DNA of 9,324 bases, taken from the NCBI GenBank assembly GCA_030691925.1, contig JAUYDG010000076.1:1-9324 (forward strand). The letters are read 5' to 3'. Position numbers and translations under genes: made by a program. The stretch is from Nanobdellota archaeon. Its GTDB lineage: Archaea > Nanobdellota > Nanobdellia > SCGC-AAA011-G17 > VGLX01. Below are positions 1 to 6,283 of the stretch, in pieces. The notes beneath the pieces were generated by a model. It saw nothing but the letters and a program-made list of their open reading frames with translations, was not told the DNA's origin and made no database searches. Position 1 is the stretch's first letter. Every line of letters begins with the position of its first letter.

Positions 1-102
1 CAAGAGCAGGCCACGGTCGTACTCCCCTTTCCCATACCTGGCCAATTTCTTATGGGTGGCCTCGTCTACCTGGCCTTTAACAATCTGCTTGATAAAATTC
101 AT
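1..102 (-). CDS. Unknown protein, N-terminal 34 residues only (cut by window edge)
   Basis: The reading frame starts at the ATG complementary to 100-102 and stays open to the window edge, giving 34 residues that begin MNFIKQIVKGQVDEATHKKL. The start overlaps the stop of the preceding gene as ATGA (positions 102-99), so translation is probably coupled. A GGGAG Shine-Dalgarno-like sequence (complement of 110-114) lies 7 nt upstream, which supports this start. The visible part is charged and soluble-looking, with no signal peptide or membrane segment. I do not recognise the family. It is the third gene of a minus-strand operon behind a DegT-like aminotransferase and a small hydrophobic protein. 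Confidence 0.7.
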   Translation of the reverse strand, partial: MNFIKQIVKGQVDEATHKKLARYGKGEYDRGLLL

Positions 103-401
103 TTCACTTCTCCCTTCAATTTTTTGATATCATACTTCCCCTTGTCAGACTTGGTGTAAGAAGGGTCCTCAAAGACAGAGTACAAAAGCCTCTCAACAAT
201 TTCCACGCGGTCTTTCAAAAGATTGACCATCTTCTCAGATTCAAGCTTACGTTTCATCTTCTCACGCTCCTCCGGATTAAAAGTGTACAGCCAAAAATGC
301 TTCAGATTGATAAAAAAATCGAAAAAGACCGCCTTCAAAGCAGCGACTATTACCACGTTAGCCAGCTTGAAAGGGAATACCAAAACCTTTACCAGTTTCA
401 T
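99..401 (-). CDS. Small protein with hydrophobic N-terminal half, unknown function
   Basis: This is a 100-residue protein. Residues about 4-42 are strongly hydrophobic and aromatic (Val, Leu, Phe, Ala, with few charges), so this part probably sits in or against the membrane. Residues 43-100 are highly charged and helical-looking, with many Glu and Lys. The start ATG overlaps the aminotransferase stop as ATGA (401-398), and its own stop overlaps the next start in the same way (102-99). The three genes are therefore probably one translationally coupled operon. A GAGG element (complement of 410-413) sits 8 nt upstream inside the aminotransferase gene. I do not recognise the family. A membrane-associated partner of the aminotransferase is possible, but that is inference from position only. 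Confidence 0.75.
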   Translation of the reverse strand: MKLVKVLVFPFKLANVVIVAALKAVFFDFFINLKHFWLYTFNPEEREKMKRKLESEKMVNLLKDRVEIVERLLYSVFEDPSYTKSDKGKYDIKKLKGEVK

Positions 402-1201
402 ATTTCCAGCCTCTTCAGCTCTATAGAAATAGCCTTCTCACTCACCCTCGTATAAGTAGGGCACAGGACGTAAGGATAGCCTTTCTTCTCACAGTATTTC
501 AAAACCTTATCGCTGTATTCCGTAACGACGTTAAGCCCCCTCTTACCCTTGTGGAATATCTCAACGCCCTTCAGCTCTTTCTTAACGCTTGCCTGCAGCC
601 TTAACAATTTTTCAAGCCTGTCCTTGTTCAGCAGAGGCAGCAAGTCCTTGTATATGCTGTTATGCACTTTGACTAGGGAAAAAGGCTCGTTTGCCTGCTC
701 AAAAAGCTCCTTGTTGCGGGCAGAGATGAAGCCGCCATATCCGAGGTTGACTGGCTTCCAGCGCCCGAAGCTGCCGACGATAATGTCAGAGTACTCGCCG
801 TTGCATAATTCCTTGTCGCCTAAAGCGCCTGAGGCATCCTCAATCAGAAGGCACTGGTTCCTCTTGCAGATTTCCGAGATTTCTTTCAAGGGCTGCTCGG
901 CAAAGTAGCCTGCAAAAGAGGTCATGATAAGCGCAGAAGCATTCTTCGTTCCCTCTTCAAGGGTCTTCAGGCTCAGTATCCCCTTATCGGTCTTTATCTC
1001 CTTGATATCAAACCCCAGCATGTTCGGATAAGTCCTGAAAGATATCCAGCCGCCCTGGTCAGGGATGAGCAAAAACGGCTTAGGGTTCACCTTCTTTGCG
1101 ATGGCCATGGCTATGAAGATAGCGGAGTTGCACCTGTCAGTAATCCTGACGGCATTATGCCTCGTAAATTCCTTTATCTTCTCTAAAACTTTTTCCTGCA
1201 T
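398..1201 (-). CDS. Short DegT/DnrJ/EryC1/StrS-like PLP-dependent aminotransferase
   Basis: This resembles the fold-type I PLP enzymes of the DegT/DnrJ/EryC1/StrS family, which mostly make amino sugars or modify cell-surface sugars. Counting from the upstream Met at 1207, features in order are an N-terminal small-residue loop (CNSAIFIA, 26-33), the PLP-ring Asp in LIEDASGALG (D124) and the candidate Schiff-base Lys in SFGRWKPVNLGYGG (K151). Classical members have about 370 residues. This one has 267-269, so most of the usual C-terminal domain is missing or reduced and substrate binding may differ. Two in-frame Met codons are possible, at 1207 and 1201. The TATA box at 1224-1231 is centred 26.5 nt from 1201 but only 20.5 nt from 1207, so I chose 1201 for a leaderless mRNA. 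It is first in an operon with two small unknown genes. The substrate cannot be told. Confidence 0.8.
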   Translation of the reverse strand: MQEKVLEKIKEFTRHNAVRITDRCNSAIFIAMAIAKKVNPKPFLLIPDQGGWISFRTYPNMLGFDIKEIKTDKGILSLKTLEEGTKNASALIMTSFAGYFAEQPLKEISEICKRNQCLLIEDASGALGDKELCNGEYSDIIVGSFGRWKPVNLGYGGFISARNKELFEQANEPFSLVKVHNSIYKDLLPLLNKDRLEKLLRLQASVKKELKGVEIFHKGKRGLNVVTEYSDKVLKYCEKKGYPYVLCPTYTRVSEKAISIELKRLEI

Positions 1202-1210
1202 GAACATTAA

Positions 1211-1219
1211 AGAAAAAAG
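1211..1219 (-). terminator. Possible T-tract terminator of the 175-residue gene
   Basis: The minus strand has a run of six T (complement of 1213-1218), about 16-21 nt after the stop codon at 1234-1236. Archaeal intrinsic termination often needs only such T-runs. It overlaps the start region of the next operon, so the call is weak. Confidence 0.3.
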
Positions 1220-1223
1220 AGAG

Positions 1224-1231
1224 TATATAAA
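1224..1231 (-). promoter_or_regulatory. TATA box of the aminotransferase operon
   Basis: The minus strand reads TTTATATA, a near-ideal archaeal TATA box. Its centre is 26.5 nt upstream of the ATG at 1201, placing the transcription start at or next to that codon. It lies immediately after the stop codon of the 175-residue gene (1234-1236), so the operon has its own promoter despite the tiny gap. Confidence 0.65.
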
Positions 1232-1233
1232 GA

Positions 1234-1761
1234 TTACTTGAACACATTGGCATTAGTCTTCAGCTTAGTCAACAGCCCATTAGCGCCATAAGTCTGGAAC
1301 TGGTCTATCAAAGCGAAAACGGCATACACCTCAGACTCTACCAAAAAGTCTATATCCTCTTTGCTGTAATCAACAGGATAAAGCTTGTGCATATCCCCCC
1401 AAAAAGACTTAAAATCGCTTTTCCTTTCTCTTGCACCACCCTGTAGCATGCCTACCTGGTAATAAGCGTCTCTCTCCATCTCCTTAAAATCCTCAAATAC
1501 CTGTTTAGAGACACCGAGCACGTTTAGGAGGTAAGACTCTACCACAGCATGCTTCTGATCATTATCCGAAGTGAAAGCCTGCTCGCACCACAAGTCATAA
1601 AAGTACTGCTCACGCTCATCAGACGATTTAAACATGTTAAACTGAGGCGCATACTCAAACTTCCTTTTTCTCCCAGCCAACAATTCTTTTCTCTCAGCCA
1701 ACAATTCTTCAGTCTTCTCATCAAGGCATTTATTTGGCACGAACATTTCTGGGACTTTCAT
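1234..1761 (-). CDS. Conserved-looking soluble protein of unknown function, 175 residues
   Basis: This is a 175-residue acidic protein without signal peptide or membrane segment. I do not recognise the family. Residues about 14-32 carry an imperfect seven-residue duplication (EELLAER then KELLAGR) that looks like the start of a charged helix or coiled coil. The rest is rich in aromatic and acidic residues and probably all-helical. A single GG-containing loop lies near residue 107. The start is the ATG at 1761, with a TATA-like element (1785-1792) centred 27.5 nt upstream, consistent with a leaderless mRNA. It is transcribed divergently from metG across 85 bp and ends just before the aminotransferase operon promoter. 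Nothing in the context assigns a function. Confidence 0.75.
   Translation of the reverse strand: MKVPEMFVPNKCLDEKTEELLAERKELLAGRKRKFEYAPQFNMFKSSDEREQYFYDLWCEQAFTSDNDQKHAVVESYLLNVLGVSKQVFEDFKEMERDAYYQVGMLQGGARERKSDFKSFWGDMHKLYPVDYSKEDIDFLVESEVYAVFALIDQFQTYGANGLLTKLKTNANVFK
1670..1711. repeat. In-frame 21-nt tandem duplication inside the 175-residue gene
   Basis: Two adjacent 21-nt units (1670-1690 and 1691-1711) share the core CAGCCAACAATTCTT. The period equals seven codons, so the protein carries two seven-residue units (EELLAER, KELLAGR). Confidence 0.7.
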
Positions 1762-1784
1762 CAGGATAATTGAAAAAAACAGGG

Positions 1785-1792
1785 ATAATAAA
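1785..1792 (-). promoter_or_regulatory. TATA-like box of the 175-residue gene
   Basis: The minus strand reads TTTATTAT, centred 27.5 nt upstream of the start codon at 1761. This matches the leaderless spacing of other promoters in the window. It lies within the 85-bp divergent region shared with metG. Confidence 0.5.
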
Positions 1793-1812
1793 CTTTACGA
1801 TATTACTAAAAA

Positions 1813-1820
1813 TTTTTAAA
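1813..1820 (+). promoter_or_regulatory. TATA box of metG
   Basis: TTTTTAAA, preceded by an A-rich stretch, is centred about 30 nt upstream of the metG ATG. No Shine-Dalgarno sequence precedes that ATG. Both points suggest a leaderless or nearly leaderless mRNA. Confidence 0.55.
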
Positions 1821-1846
1821 CACCAAAACAATATAGTAAACAAAGA

Positions 1847-3724
1847 ATGAACAAAACGTTTTTCATAAGCACAGCAATAGACTACCCCTCAGGACCGCCG
1901 CATCTAGGCCACTGCTACGAAAAAATTTGCGCAGACGCCATAGCAAGGTGGCATAGGCTAGATAAGAAAGTCCATTTCAGCACAGGATTGGATGAGCACG
2001 GCCTCAAGATACAAAGGAGTGCAGAAAAAGAAAAAAAGTCGCCTGAACAGTTTGTAGAAGAAATTGGCAAGCTCTTCCTACAAATGTGCAAAGGATACAA
2101 TATCTCTTACGATGATTTTATAAGAACTACAGAAAAACGGCACGAAAAAGCGGTAAACCACATTTTAAAGAGCATGCATAAAAAAGGGGATATATACAAA
2201 GGTAACTACGAAGGAATGTACTGTGTAGAATGTGAAAACTACTACACAGAAAAAGACCTTGTAAACGGCAACTGTCCAGTGCACAACAAACCAGTAGAAG
2301 TCATAAAAGAAGAAAGCTATTTCTTCAGGATGAGCAAATACCAGGATAAACTGATAGAGTATATAAAAAAGAACAAGTTTGTGCTTCCAGAAAAGAAGAA
2401 AAACGAAATATTAAACAGGCTAAAAGAGCCGTTAAAAGATTTAAGCATCACAAGAACTTCTTTCAGTTGGGGAATACCCTTCCCACTAGACCCTAAACAC
2501 ATAATCTATGTCTGGGGGGATGCCTTGGTCAACTATCTCACCACGATAGGCTATCCTGACAACAAGTATAAAAAGTTCTGGCCTGCAAACATACACCTGA
2601 TCGGATCAGACATAGTCTGGCATCACGCCGTGGTGTGGCCTACGATGCTCATGTCTGCAGGTATAAAACCGCCAAAAACAGTATTCGTCCACGGATTCAT
2701 AAATGCCGAAGGCGGGGTAAAGATGAGCAAAAGCCTAGGCAACGTAATAGACCCGTTAGAAATAATCAAATACTACCCTCTAGACTCTATCAGATACTTC
2801 TTGCTAAGGGAGATACCTTTCGGAGAGGACGGCAGCTTCTCAGAAGTAAAACTAGTAGAGAGGCACAACCAAGAACTGGCAAACGACTTAGGAAACCTGC
2901 TGAGAAGGACAACAGTCCTCATAGAAAAAAACCTTGGAGGAAAAATCCCTCAAAAAGGAAAAGACGAGCTCTGCAAAAAGCTAAACCTGAAAAAAATAAG
3001 CGACCACATGGAAAAGCTGGAACTGCATAACGCACTTAGCGAACTGTGGAAGTTCATAAACGAGTCCAACAAATATGTCAACGACAAGGAGCCTTGGAAC
3101 GTCAAAGACAAGAAAAAACTAGGAGACATATTATACAACCTTGTAGAAGCGTTAAGGCTCACCGCAATAATGCTAAAGCCTTTCATGCCAGGAACATCAG
3201 AAGAGATAGCAAAACAGCTCGGGATAAAAGATTTCGAAAAACAATCATTAAAAGACATGAGATACGGAAAGTACAAATACTCAAGCCTAGGAAAAACAAA
3301 AGTGCTATTCGAAAAAATAGAGGTTATCCAAAAAAAGGCAAAGATGGAGGAAGAAAGAATGACAGAAGAACACGGAAAAGAATTGTATATGGAAGACAAA
3401 ATCTCGTTCTCGGAATTCCAAAAAATAGACTTAAGGGTAGGAAAGATAACAAAGATACAGCCGCATCCAAAAGCTGACAAGCTCTACATCCTCATGGTAG
3501 ACCTGGGAGAAGGGGAGCACGACGTACAGCTGGTAGCAGGCATAAGGCAGCACTACAAAGAGGAAGAGCTTTTAGGAAAACAGATAGTCGTAGTAAGGAA
3601 CTTGCAGCCTGCAGTGCTAAGAGGCGTAGAAAGCGAAGGAATGCTGTTAGCAGCGGAATTCAAAGGCAAAATAGTGCTAATATCCCCGGAAAAAGAGATA
3701 GAAACAGGGGCAAAAATCAGATAG
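1847..3724 (+). CDS. metG: Methionyl-tRNA synthetase, bacterial (Thermus-like) type with fused tRNA-binding domain
   Basis: This enzyme charges tRNA-Met with methionine using ATP in the cytoplasm. The 625-residue protein has a class I synthetase core with the HLGH signature at 19-22 and KMSKS at 292-296. One zinc knuckle is inserted in the connective-peptide region (C126, C129, C143, H146). The anticodon-binding helical domain follows at roughly 350-480. From about residue 519 to the end is a Trbp111/Arc1p-like OB-fold tRNA-binding domain (FQKIDLRVGKI, then the HPKADKLY and GMLLAAE motifs). The single CxxC...CxxH zinc site and the TGLDEHG motif match the bacterial Thermus-type enzyme better than the usual archaeal form with its TDEHGTP motif and double knuckle. 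This suggests acquisition from bacteria, common in DPANN genomes. The gene is complete, and the start is supported by the TATA box at 1813-1820. Confidence 0.97.
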   Translation: MNKTFFISTAIDYPSGPPHLGHCYEKICADAIARWHRLDKKVHFSTGLDEHGLKIQRSAEKEKKSPEQFVEEIGKLFLQMCKGYNISYDDFIRTTEKRHEKAVNHILKSMHKKGDIYKGNYEGMYCVECENYYTEKDLVNGNCPVHNKPVEVIKEESYFFRMSKYQDKLIEYIKKNKFVLPEKKKNEILNRLKEPLKDLSITRTSFSWGIPFPLDPKHIIYVWGDALVNYLTTIGYPDNKYKKFWPANIHLIGSDIVWHHAVVWPTMLMSAGIKPPKTVFVHGFINAEGGVKMSKSLGNVIDPLEIIKYYPLDSIRYFLLREIPFGEDGSFSEVKLVERHNQELANDLGNLLRRTTVLIEKNLGGKIPQKGKDELCKKLNLKKISDHMEKLELHNALSELWKFINESNKYVNDKEPWNVKDKKKLGDILYNLVEALRLTAIMLKPFMPGTSEEIAKQLGIKDFEKQSLKDMRYGKYKYSSLGKTKVLFEKIEVIQKKAKMEEERMTEEHGKELYMEDKISFSEFQKIDLRVGKITKIQPHPKADKLYILMVDLGEGEHDVQLVAGIRQHYKEEELLGKQIVVVRNLQPAVLRGVESEGMLLAAEFKGKIVLISPEKEIETGAKIR

Positions 3725-3725
3725 G

Positions 3726-3733
3726 TTTATAAA
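3726..3733 (+). promoter_or_regulatory. TATA box of arcC
   Basis: TTTATAAA begins two bases after the metG stop codon and is centred 25.5 nt upstream of the GTG start of arcC. No Shine-Dalgarno sequence lies between them, so arcC probably has its own leaderless transcript. Confidence 0.65.
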
Positions 3734-3743
3734 TTTCTTAATC

Positions 3744-3749
3744 TTTTTT
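3744..3749 (+). terminator. Possible T6 terminator downstream of metG
   Basis: A run of six T lies about 20 nt after the metG stop codon, a plausible archaeal U-tract terminator. It lies between the arcC TATA box and the arcC start, so terminator and promoter are interleaved in a 30-bp gap. Confidence 0.35.
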
Positions 3750-3754
3750 CATTT

Positions 3755-4702
3755 GTGAAAAAAAAGCGAATAGTCCTAGCCTTAGGAGGCAACGCGATAA
3801 TAAAAAAAGGCCAGAAAGGGACGATAAGCGAACAGTTCGACAACACGATAGAGTCCATGCAAAGAATTCTACCGTTAATAAAGCAAGGGCATCACATAGT
3901 CCTTACACACGGCAACGGGCCAACAGTAGGCCACATGATGATAAGAGTCGAAGCAGGCCTGAAACAAGCGCCGTATGTGCCGTTAGGAATATGCGTAGCA
4001 GACTCCCAAGGAGGCTTAGGCTACATGATAGAGCTATGCCTACACAATGTCTTATACAAAGAAGGCATCAACAAAAAAGTGATAACACTAATCACGCCAG
4101 TCCTAGTGTCAGAAAAAGACAAGGCGTTCAAAAGACCAGACAAGCCCATAGGCCCGTTCTACACGGAAAAGCAAGCAAAGATGATGAGAAAAAAGCATGA
4201 AGACTGGGTCATAGTCCAAGATGCAGGAAGAGGATACAGAAGAGTCGTACCATCACCAACACCATTAGAAATAATCAACAAAGAAGTCATAAAAAGAATG
4301 GTAGATGACGGTTATATCGTAATAGCCGCAGGCGGCGGAGGCGTACCAGTAGTACACAGGGAAGACGGGACGCTAAAAGGAGTGCCAGCAGTCATAGACA
4401 AAGACAGGACAGCAGCGATACTAGGAAGAGATGTAAAAGCAGACACGCTGATGATACTCACGGCAGTGGAAAAAGTATGCCTGAACTACGGAAAAGAAGA
4501 ACAGAGAGAGCTGGACAAGATGACGCTAAGCGAAGCAAAAAAATACCTCAAGCAAGGGCAGTTCCCAGCAGGAAGCATGATGCCGAAAATAGAGGCAGCA
4601 ATATCATTCCTTAAAAGCGGAGGAAAAGAGGTCATAATCTGCGCATTAGAAAAAGCAGACCAAGCACTAAAAGGAAAGACAGGAACAAGAATCACAAAAT
4701 AA
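3755..4702 (+). CDS. arcC: Carbamate kinase
   Basis: This enzyme interconverts carbamoyl phosphate plus ADP with carbamate plus ATP, usually the last ATP-yielding step of arginine or agmatine breakdown. The 315-residue length is typical. Amino-acid-kinase-family motifs appear in order: LGGNA (10-14), HGNGPTVG (52-59), DAGRGYRRVVPSP (156-168), AGGGGVPV (192-199), IDKDRTA (214-220), GSMMPK (273-278) and a terminal GTRI (310-313). The set is diagnostic for carbamate kinase. Translation starts at GTG (3755), since no in-frame ATG precedes it and the TATA box at 3726-3733 is placed for a leaderless mRNA beginning there. No arginine deiminase or ornithine carbamoyltransferase gene is in the window. 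In a fermentative reduced genome it may serve ATP production by substrate-level phosphorylation, which is inference. Confidence 0.96.
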   Translation: MKKKRIVLALGGNAIIKKGQKGTISEQFDNTIESMQRILPLIKQGHHIVLTHGNGPTVGHMMIRVEAGLKQAPYVPLGICVADSQGGLGYMIELCLHNVLYKEGINKKVITLITPVLVSEKDKAFKRPDKPIGPFYTEKQAKMMRKKHEDWVIVQDAGRGYRRVVPSPTPLEIINKEVIKRMVDDGYIVIAAGGGGVPVVHREDGTLKGVPAVIDKDRTAAILGRDVKADTLMILTAVEKVCLNYGKEEQRELDKMTLSEAKKYLKQGQFPAGSMMPKIEAAISFLKSGGKEVIICALEKADQALKGKTGTRITK

Positions 4703-4709
4703 TTATTTT
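4696..4709. terminator. Palindromic bidirectional T-tract spanning two convergent stop codons
   Basis: AAAATAATTATTTT is a perfect 14-bp palindrome centred on the junction 4702/4703. The arcC stop (TAA) and the complement of the Ig-protein stop (TTA) meet exactly at its centre. Each strand therefore reads TTATTTT just after its own stop codon, enough to act as a short U-rich terminator for both genes. Termination activity itself is inference. Confidence 0.45.
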
Positions 4710-5200
4710 CTCCTAACAAAATAAGCGACGTTAAATATCACCGCAGCCAGCAGCAGAAGTATCAAAAAAGTGTTAAATGTGCCCATACTACTCCCTAAAC
4801 CAACAACCGCACCGGTTATAGCAGAAGCAAAAGGCTTGGGCTTTATAACAACAGAAACCTTCTCAGAGCCGCCATCCTGAACCAAATCATTAGGAATCGC
4901 CTCACAAGTCACCCTGTCACCTTCCATAAAGAAATCCTCACTTAGAACATTCTCATCCTGGCCCTGTATCAAAACATCATTATTATACCACTTGTACTCA
5001 ACCTTAACCCCTTCTATCTCATCCTTGACAACAACTTCGCACTCTAAAGGCTCACCGCTCAAAGGGTTAGAAGTCACCATGCCAGTAATCTCAGGCGGGC
5101 TGTTTACAACATTAACATAAACCTTTGCAGTCTCTACACTGCCTGCTGTAACATAAGATGCTAGCATTACAAAAAATAGCAAGTATATCGTTATCTTCAT
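4703..5200 (-). CDS. Small secreted, membrane-anchored protein with one Ig-like domain
   Basis: The 165-residue protein has a typical exported layout. Residues 1-19 are a Sec-type signal peptide (MKITIYLLFFVMLASYVTAG; cleavage near 19-20 is likely). Residues about 34-120 form one Ig/PKD-like beta domain that opens with NSPPEITG. C54 and C99 could form the core disulfide, with W71 in the KWYNND motif between them. Residues about 143-162 are a membrane helix followed by the stop-transfer tail RRK. The domain should therefore face outside with a short cytoplasmic tail. Similar Ig-like modules occur, often in arrays, in surface proteins of DPANN archaea. Here there is only one. The start ATG overlaps the mtnA stop as ATGA (5200-5197), making it the last gene of the HAD-mtnA operon. 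The ligand or role is unknown. Confidence 0.8.
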   Translation of the reverse strand: MKITIYLLFFVMLASYVTAGSVETAKVYVNVVNSPPEITGMVTSNPLSGEPLECEVVVKDEIEGVKVEYKWYNNDVLIQGQDENVLSEDFFMEGDRVTCEAIPNDLVQDGGSEKVSVVIKPKPFASAITGAVVGLGSSMGTFNTFLILLLLAAVIFNVAYFVRRK

Positions 5201-6282
5201 TTTAGCAAAGCTTCAATGCTTTTTTTCTTAGCCACGATAATGCCTTTCTCGGTTATAATTCCTGTGATGCACTTTGCAGGCGTCACGTCAAAGGCGTAGT
5301 TCAAAGCATGGCTGCCCTCAGGCGTTATCCTCACTTCTTCCACGCTCTTAGTTTTTGAGCAATACCCCTTGATATATAATACTTCCCCTTCACTCCTCTC
5401 CTCGATAGTAATATCCCTGCCTGTCTTGCAGCTAATATCAAAAGTAGAGGTCGGAGCCGCAACATAGAAAGGAACCTTGTTCACCTTTGCCAGGACAGCC
5501 TTCTCGTAAGTGCCTATCTTGTTAGCAACATCGCCGTTAGCAGCAATCCTGTCAGCACCTACTATGACCATGTCAACTTTGCCAAGCTGCATCAGCCAAC
5601 CAGACATGTTGTCAGCGATGACCTTATGCTCTATGCCTTCCTGGCTTAGCTCCCAAGCAGTAAGGCTAGCGCCCTGCAGCCTAGGCCTGGTCTCACCAAC
5701 ATAAACGAAAACATTCTTGCCTTTCTCTTTGGCTGTGTAAATCGGAGAAATTGCAGAGCCATAATCCACGAAAGCAAGCCAGCCCGCATTACAATGAGTG
5801 AGTATCTTAAATCCGTCTTTTATCAACGGCTCTCCATGCTCGCCAATGCTTTTGCAAGCGTTTGCATCCTCGTCAGCTATCTGCTGGGCCACTTTCTTGG
5901 CAGAGAGCTTTGCGCCAAGGATAGACTTGACAGACCTTGCCATGCCAAGAACCCTGTCGACAGCATAAAAAAGGTTCTGCGCAGTAGGCCTTGTACTTTT
6001 AATGTAGTCCGCAGCCTCTTCAATATACTTTAAGCACGCGTCATAGCTTTGAGACGGGGCCTCCAAAGCTGCCTGGGCAACAGCATAGCCGGCAGCAGCG
6101 CCTATAGCACCTGCGCCCCGGATGTTCATGTTTCTTATCGCTTCGCCAGTCTCTTTGTAATTTTTCAAGTCCAAAATCTCAAACTCGTAAGGAAGCTTCA
6201 CCTGGTTTATTATTTTTACAGTGAGCCCTTCCATCCACACAGTCCTGAACTGCTCAACCTTATCAGCCATTCTGACTTTCAT
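5197..6282 (-). CDS. mtnA: S-methyl-5-thioribose-1-phosphate isomerase family (MtnA / aIF2B-like)
   Basis: MtnA isomerises the aldose 5-methylthioribose 1-phosphate (or 5-deoxyribose 1-phosphate in some members) to the ribulose form in salvage of S-adenosylmethionine by-products. In the 361-residue product, THCNAG carries the catalytic Cys (C164) and GADRIAANGD the catalytic Asp (D244). Other family motifs are STRPTAQNLF (96-105), ETRPRLQG (197-204), NKIGTY (254-259) and AFDVTPA (330-336). The loop near residue 55 reads RGAGAIG where MtnA usually has RGAPAIG. RGAG is seen in archaeal ribose-1,5-bisphosphate isomerase, so substrate choice is not certain. The open frame extends upstream to an ATG at 6312, but I chose 6282: a GGAGGT ribosome-binding site lies 10 nt before it, and it follows the HAD stop by one base. 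Second gene of its operon. Confidence 0.88.
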   Translation of the reverse strand: MKVRMADKVEQFRTVWMEGLTVKIINQVKLPYEFEILDLKNYKETGEAIRNMNIRGAGAIGAAAGYAVAQAALEAPSQSYDACLKYIEEAADYIKSTRPTAQNLFYAVDRVLGMARSVKSILGAKLSAKKVAQQIADEDANACKSIGEHGEPLIKDGFKILTHCNAGWLAFVDYGSAISPIYTAKEKGKNVFVYVGETRPRLQGASLTAWELSQEGIEHKVIADNMSGWLMQLGKVDMVIVGADRIAANGDVANKIGTYEKAVLAKVNKVPFYVAAPTSTFDISCKTGRDITIEERSEGEVLYIKGYCSKTKSVEEVRITPEGSHALNYAFDVTPAKCITGIITEKGIIVAKKKSIEALLK

Positions 6283-6283
6283 C

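Noticed and set aside
2950..3480. Minus-strand 176-codon ORF inside metG
   Set aside because: It is a Ser/Phe-rich shadow of a certain gene on the other strand, with no homology I recognise.
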